A stretch of DNA of 64,000 bases from a virus. Below are positions 1-8,026 of the stretch, piece after piece. Each line of letters starts with the position of its first letter. Position 1 is the stretch's first letter. Under the pieces are notes generated by a model, which was given only the letters and a program-made list of their open reading frames with translations, did not search any database and was not told the origin of the DNA. The stretch is taken from positions 292,634-356,633 of IMG/VR virus record IMGVR_UViG_3300034073_003340; one strand, written 5' to 3'. A program made the position numbers and the translations under genes.

Positions 1-177
1 GGCTTCTTCTTGATCCAAAATAGAAACACCAATGGGCCAGTATATTGCTCCTCTGGCTTCAGCTTTGGTAATTGCCATTGGAGAGAATCCAAAGTTCTTT
101 GCTACCTCAACTCTCAGGACTTGAGGATTCGAATCTATAAAATTTTGGATTTTAACCCAATCAATACGCTTAGTCAT
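1..177 (-). CDS. Partial HTH-domain protein, likely HNH-type homing endonuclease start
   Basis: An open frame starts with ATG at 177 and runs off the left edge; 59 residues are visible, beginning MTKRIDWVKIQ. The segment reads as a helix-turn-helix (a predicted helix, then KNFGFSPMAITKAEARG). Such N-terminal DNA-binding modules are common in phage HNH endonucleases, but the catalytic part is outside the window, so this is inference. A 5' tRNA fragment ends about 10 bases upstream of the start, a position typical for homing genes. Confidence 0.6.
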   Translation of the reverse strand, partial: MTKRIDWVKIQNFIDSNPQVLRVEVAKNFGFSPMAITKAEARGAIYWPIGVSILDQEEA

Positions 178-185
178 AAATGCTG

Positions 186-236
186 GTCTTGGTATTCATC
201 CCAAGACCCCTGTTCTACCATTAAACTATAGGCCCA
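186..236 (-). pseudogene. 5' tRNA fragment upstream of HTH gene
   Basis: The minus strand shows a tRNA-like 5' end: an acceptor strand TGGGCCT, then TA and a D-arm of the form GTT-TAATGGTA-GAAC. Instead of an anticodon arm there is an 8-bp hairpin (GGTCTTGG/CCAAGACC). No T-arm follows before the next start codon. It looks like a tRNA interrupted or truncated by the neighbouring gene. Confidence 0.45.
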
Positions 237-240
237 TGTG

Positions 241-546
241 TTAGAATATATACGAAGCCTGGGTGGCTATCTCATACCAAAGTGGCTTGAGTTCATCAAT
301 GATGATATTAACTTGGTATTGGCAAACTTCGTCAGGTATATTCTGCATCATAGCATCTCTTAATTCCTCGGCCATTAATTCCAAGGCTCTGAATGGATAC
401 TTTTTCTCAACCCAAAGCGGCATAACATGACAGACCAAACCGACAACAATAGCGTCGAGAGCTTGATCTGGCGTGAGAAGCTCACGCCTTATAGAAGCGG
501 GAGGAGCCTTGGGTTCAGGCAAGCGAAAGTCTAGAATTTTTGCCAC
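241..546 (-). CDS. Hypothetical protein, 101 aa
   Basis: A complete minus-strand frame encoding an acidic soluble protein with no signal peptide or membrane segment. The start MAKILDF lies just below the upstream tRNA gene, and the stop is 5 bases above the tRNA fragment at 186-236. The middle is predicted helical. I recognise no family. Confidence 0.7.
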   Translation of the reverse strand: MAKILDFRLPEPKAPPASIRRELLTPDQALDAIVVGLVCHVMPLWVEKKYPFRALELMAEELRDAMMQNIPDEVCQYQVNIIIDELKPLWYEIATQASYIF

Positions 547-624
547 ACTTTATTTAGCGGGCTATAACTCTAGAGAGGACTTTAGCCTCGTATGCTCTCG
601 CGCATTTGACTTCCTTACAAAACT

Positions 625-700
625 TGGTGGCCCATATGGGACTCGAACCCACAACCGACAGATTTTAGAGATCCCTGCTCTACCATTGAGCTAAAAGGCC
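625..700 (-). tRNA. Suppressor tRNA, anticodon CTA
   Basis: A full cloverleaf: acceptor GGCCTTT/ATGGGCC (one T.T mismatch), D-arm GCTC/GAGC, T-arm GTGGG/CCCAT with loop TTCGAGT, A73 and encoded CCA. The anticodon loop is CTCTAAA, so positions 34-36 are CTA, which reads the amber codon UAG. The anticodon stem has one G.G and one G.T pair at its outer end. TAG is still used as a stop here, for example at the methyltransferase gene. Confidence 0.8.
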
Positions 701-745
701 ATGCTCTCTTTATGGAGTCGCATGGCCCTTTTGTCAACCTAAGAT

Positions 746-1507
746 TTATTCCATACCGGCTGGAGTCTGTGGACGCCAGTCATCCCAACCATCGGGAGTT
801 GTGTAGCCAATTCGCTGTAGATAGGCTTCAGTGTCTGCTACACTCGTGAAGGATTCAATCTCTTCCGAGGACAGAGCGACGTAAAACTTACCAAGCTCGT
901 AGTGGACCTGGGCAGGCGCATACATGGGATCACCCTGGTAGATTGCCGCATAACCTTGGTCCGCTTCAACTTCCCAATCGGGGACGACGCTTCCAAACAA
1001 TTTGATGTTTTCCTCGGACTCATTCACCAGGTCAACGTATTTGGTGCCAGGCTTGGCCTTTAGAAGCTTCTTGTGCCTTGCCTTGATTGCGTTGAGTGCT
1101 GCGGCCATAGTTGGCTGAGTTGGCAGTTGAAACTTGTGATAGTTGCTGGCATACCAAGTTGGAATGAAGCCACCGTTTTCAGAAGCTCTGACTTCGCCCT
1201 TGCAGACGTTATCAAGTTTGTCCTTGTTGGCTAGATAGTAGAGACCAGCAGTCTTGCGTCCAGGATAGATGCGAGCTTCGTAGTCGCCGGACTTCTTGAC
1301 TAGAGTCTGCTTGCTTTTGGGAACAGGCTTGGGCGCTGGCTTTGGTGCCTGGTTGGTTTGGGCCGCCTTCCTTGGCTTAGCCTGCCAACCACACTGTCCA
1401 CAATATTCATTGTCATTGGCAATGACTTCGCTTTCCTTGCCAAGATAATCGCCACACTCAGGGCAATTGTAATCAGTGGCTTCAGTTACGATTTCTTTCC
1501 AGCGCAT
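746..1507 (-). CDS. Zinc-ribbon protein with MRxxEI N-terminal tag
   Basis: 253 aa starting MRWKEIVTEA, one of about ten proteins here with this N-terminal pattern. It is followed by a C4 zinc ribbon (CPECGDYL ... YCGQCGW, residues ~15-41), a Lys/Pro/Ala-rich linker (~45-70), and an uncharacterised C-terminal region. A ribosome site (AAGGAGAT) lies just before the ATG, and a CTAAATA box at 1531-1537 resembles a T4 late promoter. It is probably expressed late and could be a virion-associated protein; the function is unknown. Confidence 0.8.
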   Translation of the reverse strand: MRWKEIVTEATDYNCPECGDYLGKESEVIANDNEYCGQCGWQAKPRKAAQTNQAPKPAPKPVPKSKQTLVKKSGDYEARIYPGRKTAGLYYLANKDKLDNVCKGEVRASENGGFIPTWYASNYHKFQLPTQPTMAAALNAIKARHKKLLKAKPGTKYVDLVNESEENIKLFGSVVPDWEVEADQGYAAIYQGDPMYAPAQVHYELGKFYVALSSEEIESFTSVADTEAYLQRIGYTTPDGWDDWRPQTPAGME

Positions 1508-1533
1508 ATCAGATCTCCTTGGAGTTCCGATAT

Positions 1534-2058
1534 TTAGCGATTATACCCACCGCGATTGATTTCAACCAGCTTGGGGAAAAGCATCAGCTTTTCTGTGTAG
1601 TAGGTCTTGACAATCTGGAGGAGTTCTCCCCCGAGACCCAAGTAGTCATCCACGTATTCAATCATCAACCGATTGGGAAACATCGCAGGACGATGAGCCT
1701 TCATCCAGTCAAAGGCAGACTGTGGATCCATACCGTTCTGAATCAGGATACCAATACCCACGGCCGTACTGCGGCTCTTACCAGCAGTACAATGAACCAA
1801 CAGCTTGCCATTCTCAGGAACCATTGCGGCAACTTCTAGTATACTCCTGATATCCCGGCGTGTGGGCACGACGTATTCGGTCGCAGCATCGTTTTCCACA
1901 TCATGAAAGCTGAAGATATAGTGATCGCTATGTTGGCGATCAATTACCGTTGCGCCAAAGTCGCCGCCTGCCTCGTTGACAATGCTGATAATATGGGTGG
2001 GCCAGTCCTCGGCGATGAGGTGCTTGGCTTTGTGAATTCCATCAACTTTAAGTTCCAT
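1534..2058 (-). CDS. Dual-specificity / tyrosine phosphatase-like protein
   Basis: About 174 aa with the signature HCTAGKSRS, matching the HCX5R catalytic loop of the cysteine-based protein phosphatases, at roughly residue 90. An upstream conserved Asp region (FHDVEND) could supply the general acid. Length and layout fit a compact dual-specificity phosphatase. I chose the ATG of MELKVDG because an AAGG ribosome site lies at suitable spacing; a GTG three codons earlier is possible. It might dephosphorylate host proteins or RNA ends; the substrate is unknown. Confidence 0.8.
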   Translation of the reverse strand: MELKVDGIHKAKHLIAEDWPTHIISIVNEAGGDFGATVIDRQHSDHYIFSFHDVENDAATEYVVPTRRDIRSILEVAAMVPENGKLLVHCTAGKSRSTAVGIGILIQNGMDPQSAFDWMKAHRPAMFPNRLMIEYVDDYLGLGGELLQIVKTYYTEKLMLFPKLVEINRGGYNR

Positions 2059-2075
2059 CTGTCCCACCCTTATCC

Positions 2076-2444
2076 TTATTCAACCGGAGTAATCAGACAA
2101 ACCAGCTTTTCATCAACCAGTGCCTGATAAGCAATGTCCCAATCCTGGCCCGACTTTTCCCAAGCAAAATCCATGAGATCCTTGCGAATCACAATTGGAG
2201 GACTCTTCACTGTTGAAAGAACGTAGAATTCCTGTCCGGTGTTCCAACGAATTTCACATCCAAACAGTGTTACCCTAACGGTCTGGCGACCAATCGTTAG
2301 AGGAGCAATTCTACCATCTAGCTGACCAAGGCTAGCAGAGAAGATTTTTACATGCGAGGGAGGCGTGACCTGTGCCATTGCCGGGGTTGCGAAAGTCGCA
2401 GTCAGCGCAACCAGAGCGCTGAGAATCATTTTGATCATATTCAA
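2076..2444 (-). CDS. Exported protein with signal peptide, 122 aa
   Basis: The N-terminus MNMIKMILSALVALTATFA is a typical Sec signal peptide, with probable cleavage after AMA at about residue 24. The mature part (~98 aa) has two cysteines that could form a periplasmic disulphide. It ends 17 bases above the phosphatase start, so the two may be co-transcribed. No family recognised. Confidence 0.75.
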   Translation of the reverse strand: MNMIKMILSALVALTATFATPAMAQVTPPSHVKIFSASLGQLDGRIAPLTIGRQTVRVTLFGCEIRWNTGQEFYVLSTVKSPPIVIRKDLMDFAWEKSGQDWDIAYQALVDEKLVCLITPVE

Positions 2445-2529
2445 TTCTCCAGGCAGGCGCCCTAATGCGCTTTGTGCCTGTTATCACTATATAGTAAACA
2501 GGTGATCAAATCCTATATTGAAGTCAAAG

Positions 2530-2557
2530 AAAAAGCCGTCACTAAGGACGGCTTTTT
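2530..2557 (-). terminator. Hairpin with U-tract after tRNA-Ser(TGA)
   Basis: A perfect stem AAGCCGTC/GACGGCTT with A-tracts and T-tracts on both sides. It directly follows the CCA end of tRNA-Ser and could act in either direction. Confidence 0.8.
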
Positions 2558-2645
2558 GGCGGAGCGTCTGGGATTCGAACCCAGGGAGGTTTTACCCTCG
2601 TCAGTTTTCAAGACTGGTGCAATAATCCATCTCTGCCAACGCTCC
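2557..2645 (-). tRNA. tRNA-Ser(TGA)
   Basis: Acceptor GGAGCGT closed with ACGCTCC, G73, encoded CCA. The anticodon loop CTTGAAA gives TGA. A long variable arm is present, as expected for serine. Solitary gene outside the main array with its own terminator. Confidence 0.92.
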
Positions 2646-2679
2646 AATACATTCTATTTAGCACTGGCTATCAACAATG

Positions 2680-2961
2680 TCAATACCCAATGTAGTTAAA
2701 ATCTTCAATCAGAATCATCTTTTTGGTATCAAGAATACTGATAGCTTCCTTGATAGAATCAGCACGTTGACCATTGAGTCCGAGATCATGCTTTTCAATG
2801 ACCTCATTCATGGCTTCACAATAGTCATTGTTTTCCTTATAGAGATCCTCGACCTCATCCATTTGGACCTGGTCGAGGATCCAGTAGGTGAGATCTTCGC
2901 CACACCCACTGGCCTCCACTGCGATATATCCAGCTTGGTAGCCGGCAGGGATCGTAACCAT
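2680..2961 (-). CDS. Hypothetical protein, 93 aa
   Basis: Starts MVTIPAGYQAGY. Its ATG shares bases with the stop of the upstream 27-residue gene (TAATG), so translation is probably coupled. The sequence is acidic and soluble (LYKENNDYCEAMNEVIEKHD). The longer reading frame upstream of this ATG is the out-of-frame shadow of the micro-gene. Function unknown. Confidence 0.7.
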   Translation of the reverse strand: MVTIPAGYQAGYIAVEASGCGEDLTYWILDQVQMDEVEDLYKENNDYCEAMNEVIEKHDLGLNGQRADSIKEAISILDTKKMILIEDFNYIGY

Positions 2962-3044
2962 TAGAAAATAATGGCTCCAGCGACAAAAGCAATAGCTGCT
3001 GTTGCCACTGGGTGCTGCGAAATCCAAAGCTGAACTCGGTCCAT
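2961..3044 (-). CDS. 27-aa membrane microprotein
   Basis: ATG at 3044 with a strong AAGGAG ribosome site gives MDRVQLWISQHPVATAAIAF and a short tail, ending before a TAATG overlap with the next gene. The C-terminal ~16 residues form one hydrophobic transmembrane helix. The ribosome site forms the 3' arm of a hairpin (3053-3079), which suggests controlled initiation. Evidence is the start context and coupling; no homologue known to me. Confidence 0.65.
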   Translation of the reverse strand: MDRVQLWISQHPVATAAIAFVAGAIIF

Positions 3045-3052
3045 GGTAATCT

Positions 3053-3079
3053 CCTTCCCAACCTACATAGCTGGGAAGG
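3053..3079 (-). promoter_or_regulatory. Hairpin overlapping a ribosome binding site
   Basis: The inverted repeat CCTTCCCA/TGGGAAGG lies between two genes. Its 3' arm overlaps the GGAAGGAG Shine-Dalgarno of the microprotein gene. It may act as terminator of the upstream gene, as an initiation-masking stem, or as both. Confidence 0.5.
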
Positions 3080-3101
3080 AGACTAGTGTCAATATTTTGC
3101 C

Positions 3102-3524
3102 TTACTTGCGGGCAGCAATAACGGAGTGCTTGACCAAGTCAGTGAAGCTGACTTCCTTGCCGCTGCCAATTTCGATGAAGCGGTAGGGATACTTTGCGCG
3201 CCGGTGAGTGTTGAAGCCGATCAGCTTGTATTGCTTGCCCCTCGAGGTAATGATCGCGCCGAAGTCCCCGGGTTCCAGATCATAATACTTGGCAAAGTCG
3301 TTGAAGCTTTCACGCTGCTTGGCTTCGATGCCTTCCTCACCGCCGACCACAAAGCGGATCTTCAGTTCCATGGTCTTGCCATCGCGGAACAGTCCCCACT
3401 TGCCTTCCTGCTTGACGCCGAGGCCGAGAGTAGCAGCATATTCAGCCAGCTTTTCCAGGGCACCATCGACCACCTCTGCGCCGTTCTTGAACGTAAGGTG
3501 GGTAATATGCGTTTCCTTGGGCAT
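3102..3524 (-). CDS. Hypothetical protein, 140 aa
   Basis: Starts MPKETHITHLTF after an AGGAGATCGAAAC ribosome site. A basic-acidic soluble protein without motif that I recognise; GC is higher than in its neighbours. A sigma70-like pair (TTGACT, 16 bases, TATCAC) lies just upstream, typical of the non-late genes here. Confidence 0.75.
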   Translation of the reverse strand: MPKETHITHLTFKNGAEVVDGALEKLAEYAATLGLGVKQEGKWGLFRDGKTMELKIRFVVGGEEGIEAKQRESFNDFAKYYDLEPGDFGAIITSRGKQYKLIGFNTHRRAKYPYRFIEIGSGKEVSFTDLVKHSVIAARK

Positions 3525-3571
3525 GTTTCGATCTCCTGTTTGCGTTTCCGATAAACAGGTGATAGCAGATT

Positions 3572-4096
3572 TTAGGAGTGAGTCAACCTGTTTTTCCTGA
3601 TTGTCATCAAAGCCGCCTGATAAATGGTTTGCTTATATACATCAAGGCGATCCTTGATGGCGTCAGGGCTTATGACTACCGGGTTCAGACATTCATCGTT
3701 TTCAACGTATGGCGTACAACGCATTACATCTGCGACATAAAATTGCTGATAGGAAACGGGCCAAGGATATGAATACAGTTCCGGGCGGTTACCTTCACAG
3801 GTTTGTTCCAAGTAACCCACCGCTCTGATATGACTTACCCAGCAGCCAGTTTCTTCAAAGCATTCACGATGCGCTGCGGCACATGACGTCTCCCCTAGAT
3901 TGATATGACCACCAGGAAACTCCAGTCCGCGCCGACGATTGTTGGCCATTACCAAGCTGCCATCGGCCAACAAAGGAACCATAAAGGCAGTGCTAGTTGA
4001 CTCCGCCGGAGATAGATCATCGTCTAGATAAAATATTACCTTGTTGGGCTTTGACAAGTAACTGATGTCGTCAATCTGATAGGTCTTTTGCTTCAT
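3572..4096 (-). CDS. Nudix hydrolase
   Basis: 174 aa with a full Nudix box: GGHINLGETS, then AAHRECFEETG (pattern GX5EX7REUXEEXGU), at about residues 61-83. Nudix proteins hydrolyse nucleoside diphosphates linked to another group. Phage members act on dNTPs, ADP-ribose, NAD or capped RNA; the substrate here cannot be read from sequence. A second, unrelated Nudix gene is at 61838-62410. Confidence 0.88.
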   Translation of the reverse strand: MKQKTYQIDDISYLSKPNKVIFYLDDDLSPAESTSTAFMVPLLADGSLVMANNRRRGLEFPGGHINLGETSCAAAHRECFEETGCWVSHIRAVGYLEQTCEGNRPELYSYPWPVSYQQFYVADVMRCTPYVENDECLNPVVISPDAIKDRLDVYKQTIYQAALMTIRKNRLTHS

Positions 4097-4106
4097 ACCA
4101 GATAGC

Positions 4107-4460
4107 TTACACGTTTTTGGTGTATCCGTCTAGTTCATACTCAATCGCGGTTAGTTTTTCGTTTACGCGGCGTTGTAGATCCAGAAGGTCACGCTGGGTG
4201 GTGCGGATCTCTCGGAGCATCTGGTGTAGCTCAGTAGTATCACGATTTTGGGTATTTTGTAGGAGGAAAACCATCAGAAAGGTGGCAATGGTGGTGCCTG
4301 TATTGACAATAAGCTGCCATGTTTGACTGAAGCCAGCGAATGGGCCCCAGATGGCCCATACTAGAATAGCAGAGAAAGCCAGAGTGAATGCTATTGGTTT
4401 GCCTAAACTATCTGCAATCCATTCGGAAACGTGATCAAATTTCTTGCTTAGATAGGCCAT
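4107..4460 (-). CDS. Low-affinity iron permease family membrane protein
   Basis: 117 aa resembling the Iron_permease family: PIAFTLAFSAILVWAIWGP as TM1, WQLIVNTGTTIATFLMVFL as TM2, then QNTQNRDTTELHQMLREI, characteristic of the family, and a C-terminal coiled coil. Bacterial members of similar size are mostly uncharacterised. A CTAAATA box about 80 bases upstream may be a late promoter. Unusual cargo for a phage; membrane location is confident, iron transport is not. Confidence 0.75.
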   Translation of the reverse strand: MAYLSKKFDHVSEWIADSLGKPIAFTLAFSAILVWAIWGPFAGFSQTWQLIVNTGTTIATFLMVFLLQNTQNRDTTELHQMLREIRTTQRDLLDLQRRVNEKLTAIEYELDGYTKNV

Positions 4461-4562
4461 GTTGTCACTCCCGCGACTATTCTGGTGTCATAGGACTCCT
4501 GATGGTTGATGAAAAAACTAAGGGAAACCCTCGGATTATTTAGTGAAACTACTTGAATTCGT

Positions 4563-4856
4563 TCAGTAGTGGTGTGGCTCTTCTTCAAGAGCCTGCATCT
4601 CTGACATGCGATCAAGCAGAACATTACCTGCGTTATCGACGACCTTGCCAACATGATCACCGTAGACGTTGAAAAGGTCCTCGGCAAAGGTTTCCGCTGA
4701 GGGAAAAGGTTCACCTGCCTTACGCCAACCACGATCCATGACACTGTCATAGGTGGGAAAGTGCTGCTCCTCGACCATTCGGGTTTCATGGTTCCAATAT
4801 GTTACGTGGAAACCATTGAAGGTCAGCTTGGCCAAAACTTCTACCTGTTTAGTCAC
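4563..4856 (-). CDS. Hypothetical protein, 97 aa
   Basis: Small acidic soluble protein starting MTKQVEVLAKLTF. It overlaps the stop of the upstream gene by 8 bases, which indicates an operon. No recognised domain. Confidence 0.7.
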   Translation of the reverse strand: MTKQVEVLAKLTFNGFHVTYWNHETRMVEEQHFPTYDSVMDRGWRKAGEPFPSAETFAEDLFNVYGDHVGKVVDNAGNVLLDRMSEMQALEEEPHHY

Positions 4857-5214
4857 GCTCCAGAATCCTTAGATTCTGTAAGACTTCTACTGATGAACAC
4901 CTTTCACCGACCGCATTGGGATCGTTTGTGGCAAAAAAGAATCCAGCCCGATCGTTTTCAACAATCGTTATATTGCCTGTCTTCAAAGCGTTGCTAATGA
5001 TGTCACCGTCAGCTTCATCACATTTGATGCCAAGACTTACACTTTGGCCGTAAGTCTGTAGATCCCCATTATCATGCAGATAGATAAAGCCCGCAGATGC
5101 CACATTGTTGGGATTGCCAACAAAGCTTACCAGGACCGAATGCTCAACTCCAGCATACTTACTGATAAAAGCAAATACCCCGTTGTTGAGCATAACATAC
5201 TTGGTGTAGCTCAA
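4849..5214 (-). CDS. Hypothetical protein, 121 aa
   Basis: Starts MSYTKYVMLNNGVFAF; beta-rich appearance, no signal peptide, two cysteines. Overlaps the following gene by 8 bases. No family recognised. Confidence 0.7.
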   Translation of the reverse strand: MSYTKYVMLNNGVFAFISKYAGVEHSVLVSFVGNPNNVASAGFIYLHDNGDLQTYGQSVSLGIKCDEADGDIISNALKTGNITIVENDRAGFFFATNDPNAVGERCSSVEVLQNLRILERD

Positions 5215-5291
5215 GGACGTTTCTCCCTAATCCATGTTTCACAGGAACGGCACTGACGTTGGTAGTGCCTGGGTGTTACAGCAAGGCAGTT

Positions 5292-5322
5292 GGTGTTGTG
5301 CCAGCCTAGCCAGCACAACACC
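5292..5322 (-). terminator. Strong hairpin after the 5335-6027 gene
   Basis: A GC-rich stem GGTGTTGTGC/GCACAACACC just below the stop of the 230-aa gene. No clear U-tract, so termination is likely but not certain. Confidence 0.6.
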
Positions 5323-5334
5323 TTCTGAACCAGT

Positions 5335-6027
5335 TTACGCATAGTAAAAGCTACCAGCGTAGTTCTGACCACCAGTGCGGATTGCGAGGATCGATGCCAG
5401 CCCGATCGAGCGCACGATGACCTGGTTCTCGGCCTTCAGACCGCCCTGGATCTGCGCACCTTCCTTGAGGACCGGCTTTTCATATCCCACGATGTCGGCT
5501 TCGTCGATGGGCTGGCCATCCAGGAAAAACTCGGTCTTGCCAGCGCGGAGGAAAATGGTGTCCAGGTAAAAGTTGGGGTGGACTTCTCCGGCCTTGACGT
5601 GCCGGATGATCGGGGTGTTGGGAATACGTTCGCCCCACTTGCGGGCCTGAACTTCAAAGCGCTCTTCAGCAGCATCCTTGCGCTCGGCTTCACCGGCGAC
5701 CAGCGCAGCTTCGATCTTCGCCGACAGTTCATCGAGCTCTGCGGGAGTCAGGAGGTCGACCAGCAGACCCTTGCCTTCTTCAGCCTTGTTGGCTGCGTCG
5801 GCCAGCAGCTCGCCTGCGATGCGGTTGCGAACCATATTCTGGTAGGTGTTGGTGTTCTTGTTCTGTGCGACCAGCACCGTCGAACCAGTAACCCGCTTGG
5901 TCACGCGACCCTGCATTTCGTTCTTCTTGCCGCCCTTGAGCGGAACGACCGTTTCCATATCGAGGCCGATGAACGAAACGCCGCGGAGTGCGGCCAGGAC
6001 CGTTGCTACGTTGTGAATCTGTGCCAT
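5335..6027 (-). CDS. Hypothetical protein, 230 aa
   Basis: Starts MAQIHNVATVLAALRGVSF after a GGAGATCGACAAC ribosome site. The C-terminal part (FFLDGQPIDEADIVGY, IVRSIGLASILAIRTGG) looks like a beta domain. Clearly higher GC than the flanking genes, so codon use differs. A TTGACT box lies upstream. No function assigned. Confidence 0.75.
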   Translation of the reverse strand: MAQIHNVATVLAALRGVSFIGLDMETVVPLKGGKKNEMQGRVTKRVTGSTVLVAQNKNTNTYQNMVRNRIAGELLADAANKAEEGKGLLVDLLTPAELDELSAKIEAALVAGEAERKDAAEERFEVQARKWGERIPNTPIIRHVKAGEVHPNFYLDTIFLRAGKTEFFLDGQPIDEADIVGYEKPVLKEGAQIQGGLKAENQVIVRSIGLASILAIRTGGQNYAGSFYYA

Positions 6028-6200
6028 GTTGTCGATCTCCTTTGTGTTGCCTATGCTCTCTTTCTATACAAAATAGGTGAGCAGTCAACCAGAAATTTGA
6101 AAAATTTGAATCAGTGGTTGCGACAAAGTATCACATCATCAAGATGGCGTGTCAACCATTCATGGCGGGACCCCGGCCACAAGAGACCAGGGTCCAAAAA

Positions 6201-6920
6201 TTACTTGGTTACGATGAAATCGAAAACGTGATCTTCACCGGCAAAATTAACAGTGACCGAGATATTCTCAGGATACTTGGTCTTTTTGATCTTGTTGAGA
6301 ACCACCCGACCGCCGTAGGTTCCATCCGGATCCACGGTGGTGGTTTGGAGGATCTCATCATTGAGATTGTCGAGTGTTTGCTGGAGCCGATACTGACTCA
6401 GAGCAATACCACCAGCCCCGGCTGCGATAGCTGCTACCTGTCCGCCACTGAGACCGGGATTCTGAATCCGTGTGGTATAAATGCCACCGCGAGGGGTTTG
6501 AGTAGTGATGATAGTGTTGTTGTTCTGTGCTGCTGCCGCAACCCCTGCCAGCATCGCTATGCCGATCTGTGACCACATCGCTCGGTTTTTGGCTTTGCTT
6601 TCCAGTTCATCCTTGGTAAAGCAAGCGATCCGTTCTGCACCGCGAGTCATGAAAACATTCTCGACGCCGAAGTTGGTGGACTCAGTTCCTTTGTTGAATG
6701 CGACCACCATGAACTGGAGACTGCCATGATCCAGAGAAGGAATGGGCATAATGCGAACAGCGCCGTTGGTCATGTCATCCTCGATAGTCGGATCGCCCTT
6801 CTCATACCGAACGGTCTGTCCTTCACGTGGAACAGGTTTGATGCTGATTGGCTTTGCCAAGGCCGGCACTGAAATACACATGGCAGCAGCTAGTGCCACG
6901 CTGATAAAGCTCTTGAACAT
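6201..6920 (-). CDS. Exported envelope protein, 239 aa
   Basis: Signal peptide MFKSFISVALAAAMCISVPA, with likely cleavage after ALA at residue 22. The mature protein has a beta-rich N-terminal part, a hydrophobic Ala-rich stretch (MLAGVAAAA), a Gly/Ala stretch (AAIAAGAGGIALSQ) and a C-terminal beta domain. It resembles small periplasmic or outer-membrane-associated proteins; no named family. Confidence 0.75.
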   Translation of the reverse strand: MFKSFISVALAAAMCISVPALAKPISIKPVPREGQTVRYEKGDPTIEDDMTNGAVRIMPIPSLDHGSLQFMVVAFNKGTESTNFGVENVFMTRGAERIACFTKDELESKAKNRAMWSQIGIAMLAGVAAAAQNNNTIITTQTPRGGIYTTRIQNPGLSGGQVAAIAAGAGGIALSQYRLQQTLDNLNDEILQTTTVDPDGTYGGRVVLNKIKKTKYPENISVTVNFAGEDHVFDFIVTK

Positions 6921-6986
6921 TTCGATCTCCTTTTTAAGATAATCAAACGTAACAAAGGCTTAGAGGATGTCAAGTTCAGATGTGGA

Positions 6987-7016
6987 GAACCCCCAGCCGT
7001 TTCCGACCGGGGGTTC
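6987..7016 (-). terminator. Terminator hairpin of the large ncRNA unit
   Basis: Stem GAACCCCC/GGGGGTTC around GGTCGGAAACGGCT. It ends the ~0.9 kb gene-free stretch above. The U-tract is weak. Confidence 0.65.
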
Positions 7017-7872
7017 ATGAAAGGTTGAGAATACACCTTTTACAAAACGTCTTCGAGCATTATCCCTGGCTTCTGACCAGTTTTCTCTCGATTTCCACTA
7101 AGCGTAGCCGAAGCAGTCACTTAGTAACGTTCCAAAGCCGCCAACTTATAGACCGCTGGCATTAGCGGTGTCCTTACGGGCCTTTCGGTAGTGTCTAGTT
7201 ACGCCTGGAATCGCTTCCAGTTAAGCGGCCGCTAAGCCACAACATACCCTCTTCTACCAACACTAGTAGACGTTTGCCCCTACCAGTGTCCCTGTTAGCT
7301 TGCGCCCAGGGAATTAGGCTTTTTCAGCCTCGTAAGCGAGTCAGGCTTTCATTTTTTGACAGCTATGTCTAAAACAGCTATGTTTAACCCATTGCGATGT
7401 GCTGACTCAGTAGCTTCAAAGGCTTTTGACCTCCAAAATACTACACACCACGTATCTTTCGCCTTGCGGGGCTACTTGATCAGTTTTCAAGAACTGTAAC
7501 ACACGGCTGAACCCGTATATTCCAATCCTATCAACTTGCCACTTGCCCTTGGCGCGACCCTCGGACTGTAGTGACTATCTCTTCCCACTTGGTACTGACC
7601 ATATTTCGCTGGCGACGTTGGGGTGCGAAACCCATTATCGAGCCATCCGTTGGACCACTCGACGTATACCGCTTTCGCGGAACAGTCATCCTATGGCGTC
7701 CTACCTATCTCCGCAACCCGTAAAGGCCCGAAGAGCTATCTTTTGGATAGCAGGGTGAGACTTGCTTGTTATTGACCTATATTGCTATAGGCGAGACCTA
7801 TTGGGTTTCAGCCCCTTTCCCTAAGTTGCCCCAGGTTATCTGCTACAAGCAGCAATCTCTAATCTCTTGAGC
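6987..7872 (-). ncRNA. Large structured RNA, GOLLD/ROOL-type candidate
   Basis: About 890 bases without a credible gene, bounded by sigma70-type promoters at the upstream end and a terminator at the other. On the minus strand it is full of hairpins: CCTATA-GCAA-TATAGG with a GNRA loop, CACTGGTAG.../CTACTAGTG, ACTAAG...CTTAGT, and repeats of AGCTGT. Very large ornate RNAs (GOLLD, ROOL) are known from phages next to tRNA genes; membership here is inference from size, context and structure. Only a covariance-model search could confirm it. Confidence 0.6.
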
Positions 7873-7876
7873 CTCT

Positions 7877-7905
7877 AAAGTAACACCAAAGCATCACCTT
7901 GTCAA
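7877..7905 (-). promoter_or_regulatory. sigma70-type promoter of the large ncRNA
   Basis: TTGACA, 17 bases, TACTTT on the minus strand, placing a start near 7870 at the head of the structured stretch. Confidence 0.55.
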
Positions 7906-7969
7906 CAAAAAAGATTCGATCGTTACCAACATTTTGCTTTGCGTAGCTCTGCGCCGTGTTGGTCTCACT

Positions 7970-7998
7970 CTTATATGTAGATTCAACAAAGGCGTCAA
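7970..7998 (-). promoter_or_regulatory. Second sigma70-type promoter upstream of the ncRNA
   Basis: TTGACG, 17 bases, TATAAG on the minus strand, between the GIY-YIG gene and the ncRNA. Either this or the nearer promoter could drive the RNA. Confidence 0.5.
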
Positions 7999-8026
7999 CA
8001 ACAAAAATGTGCTCTATGACATTTTC

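Noticed and set aside
5578-6231. 217-aa plus-strand frame opposite the 230-aa gene
   Set aside because: Crosses the intergenic terminator region and lacks a ribosome site; minus frame is the better gene.
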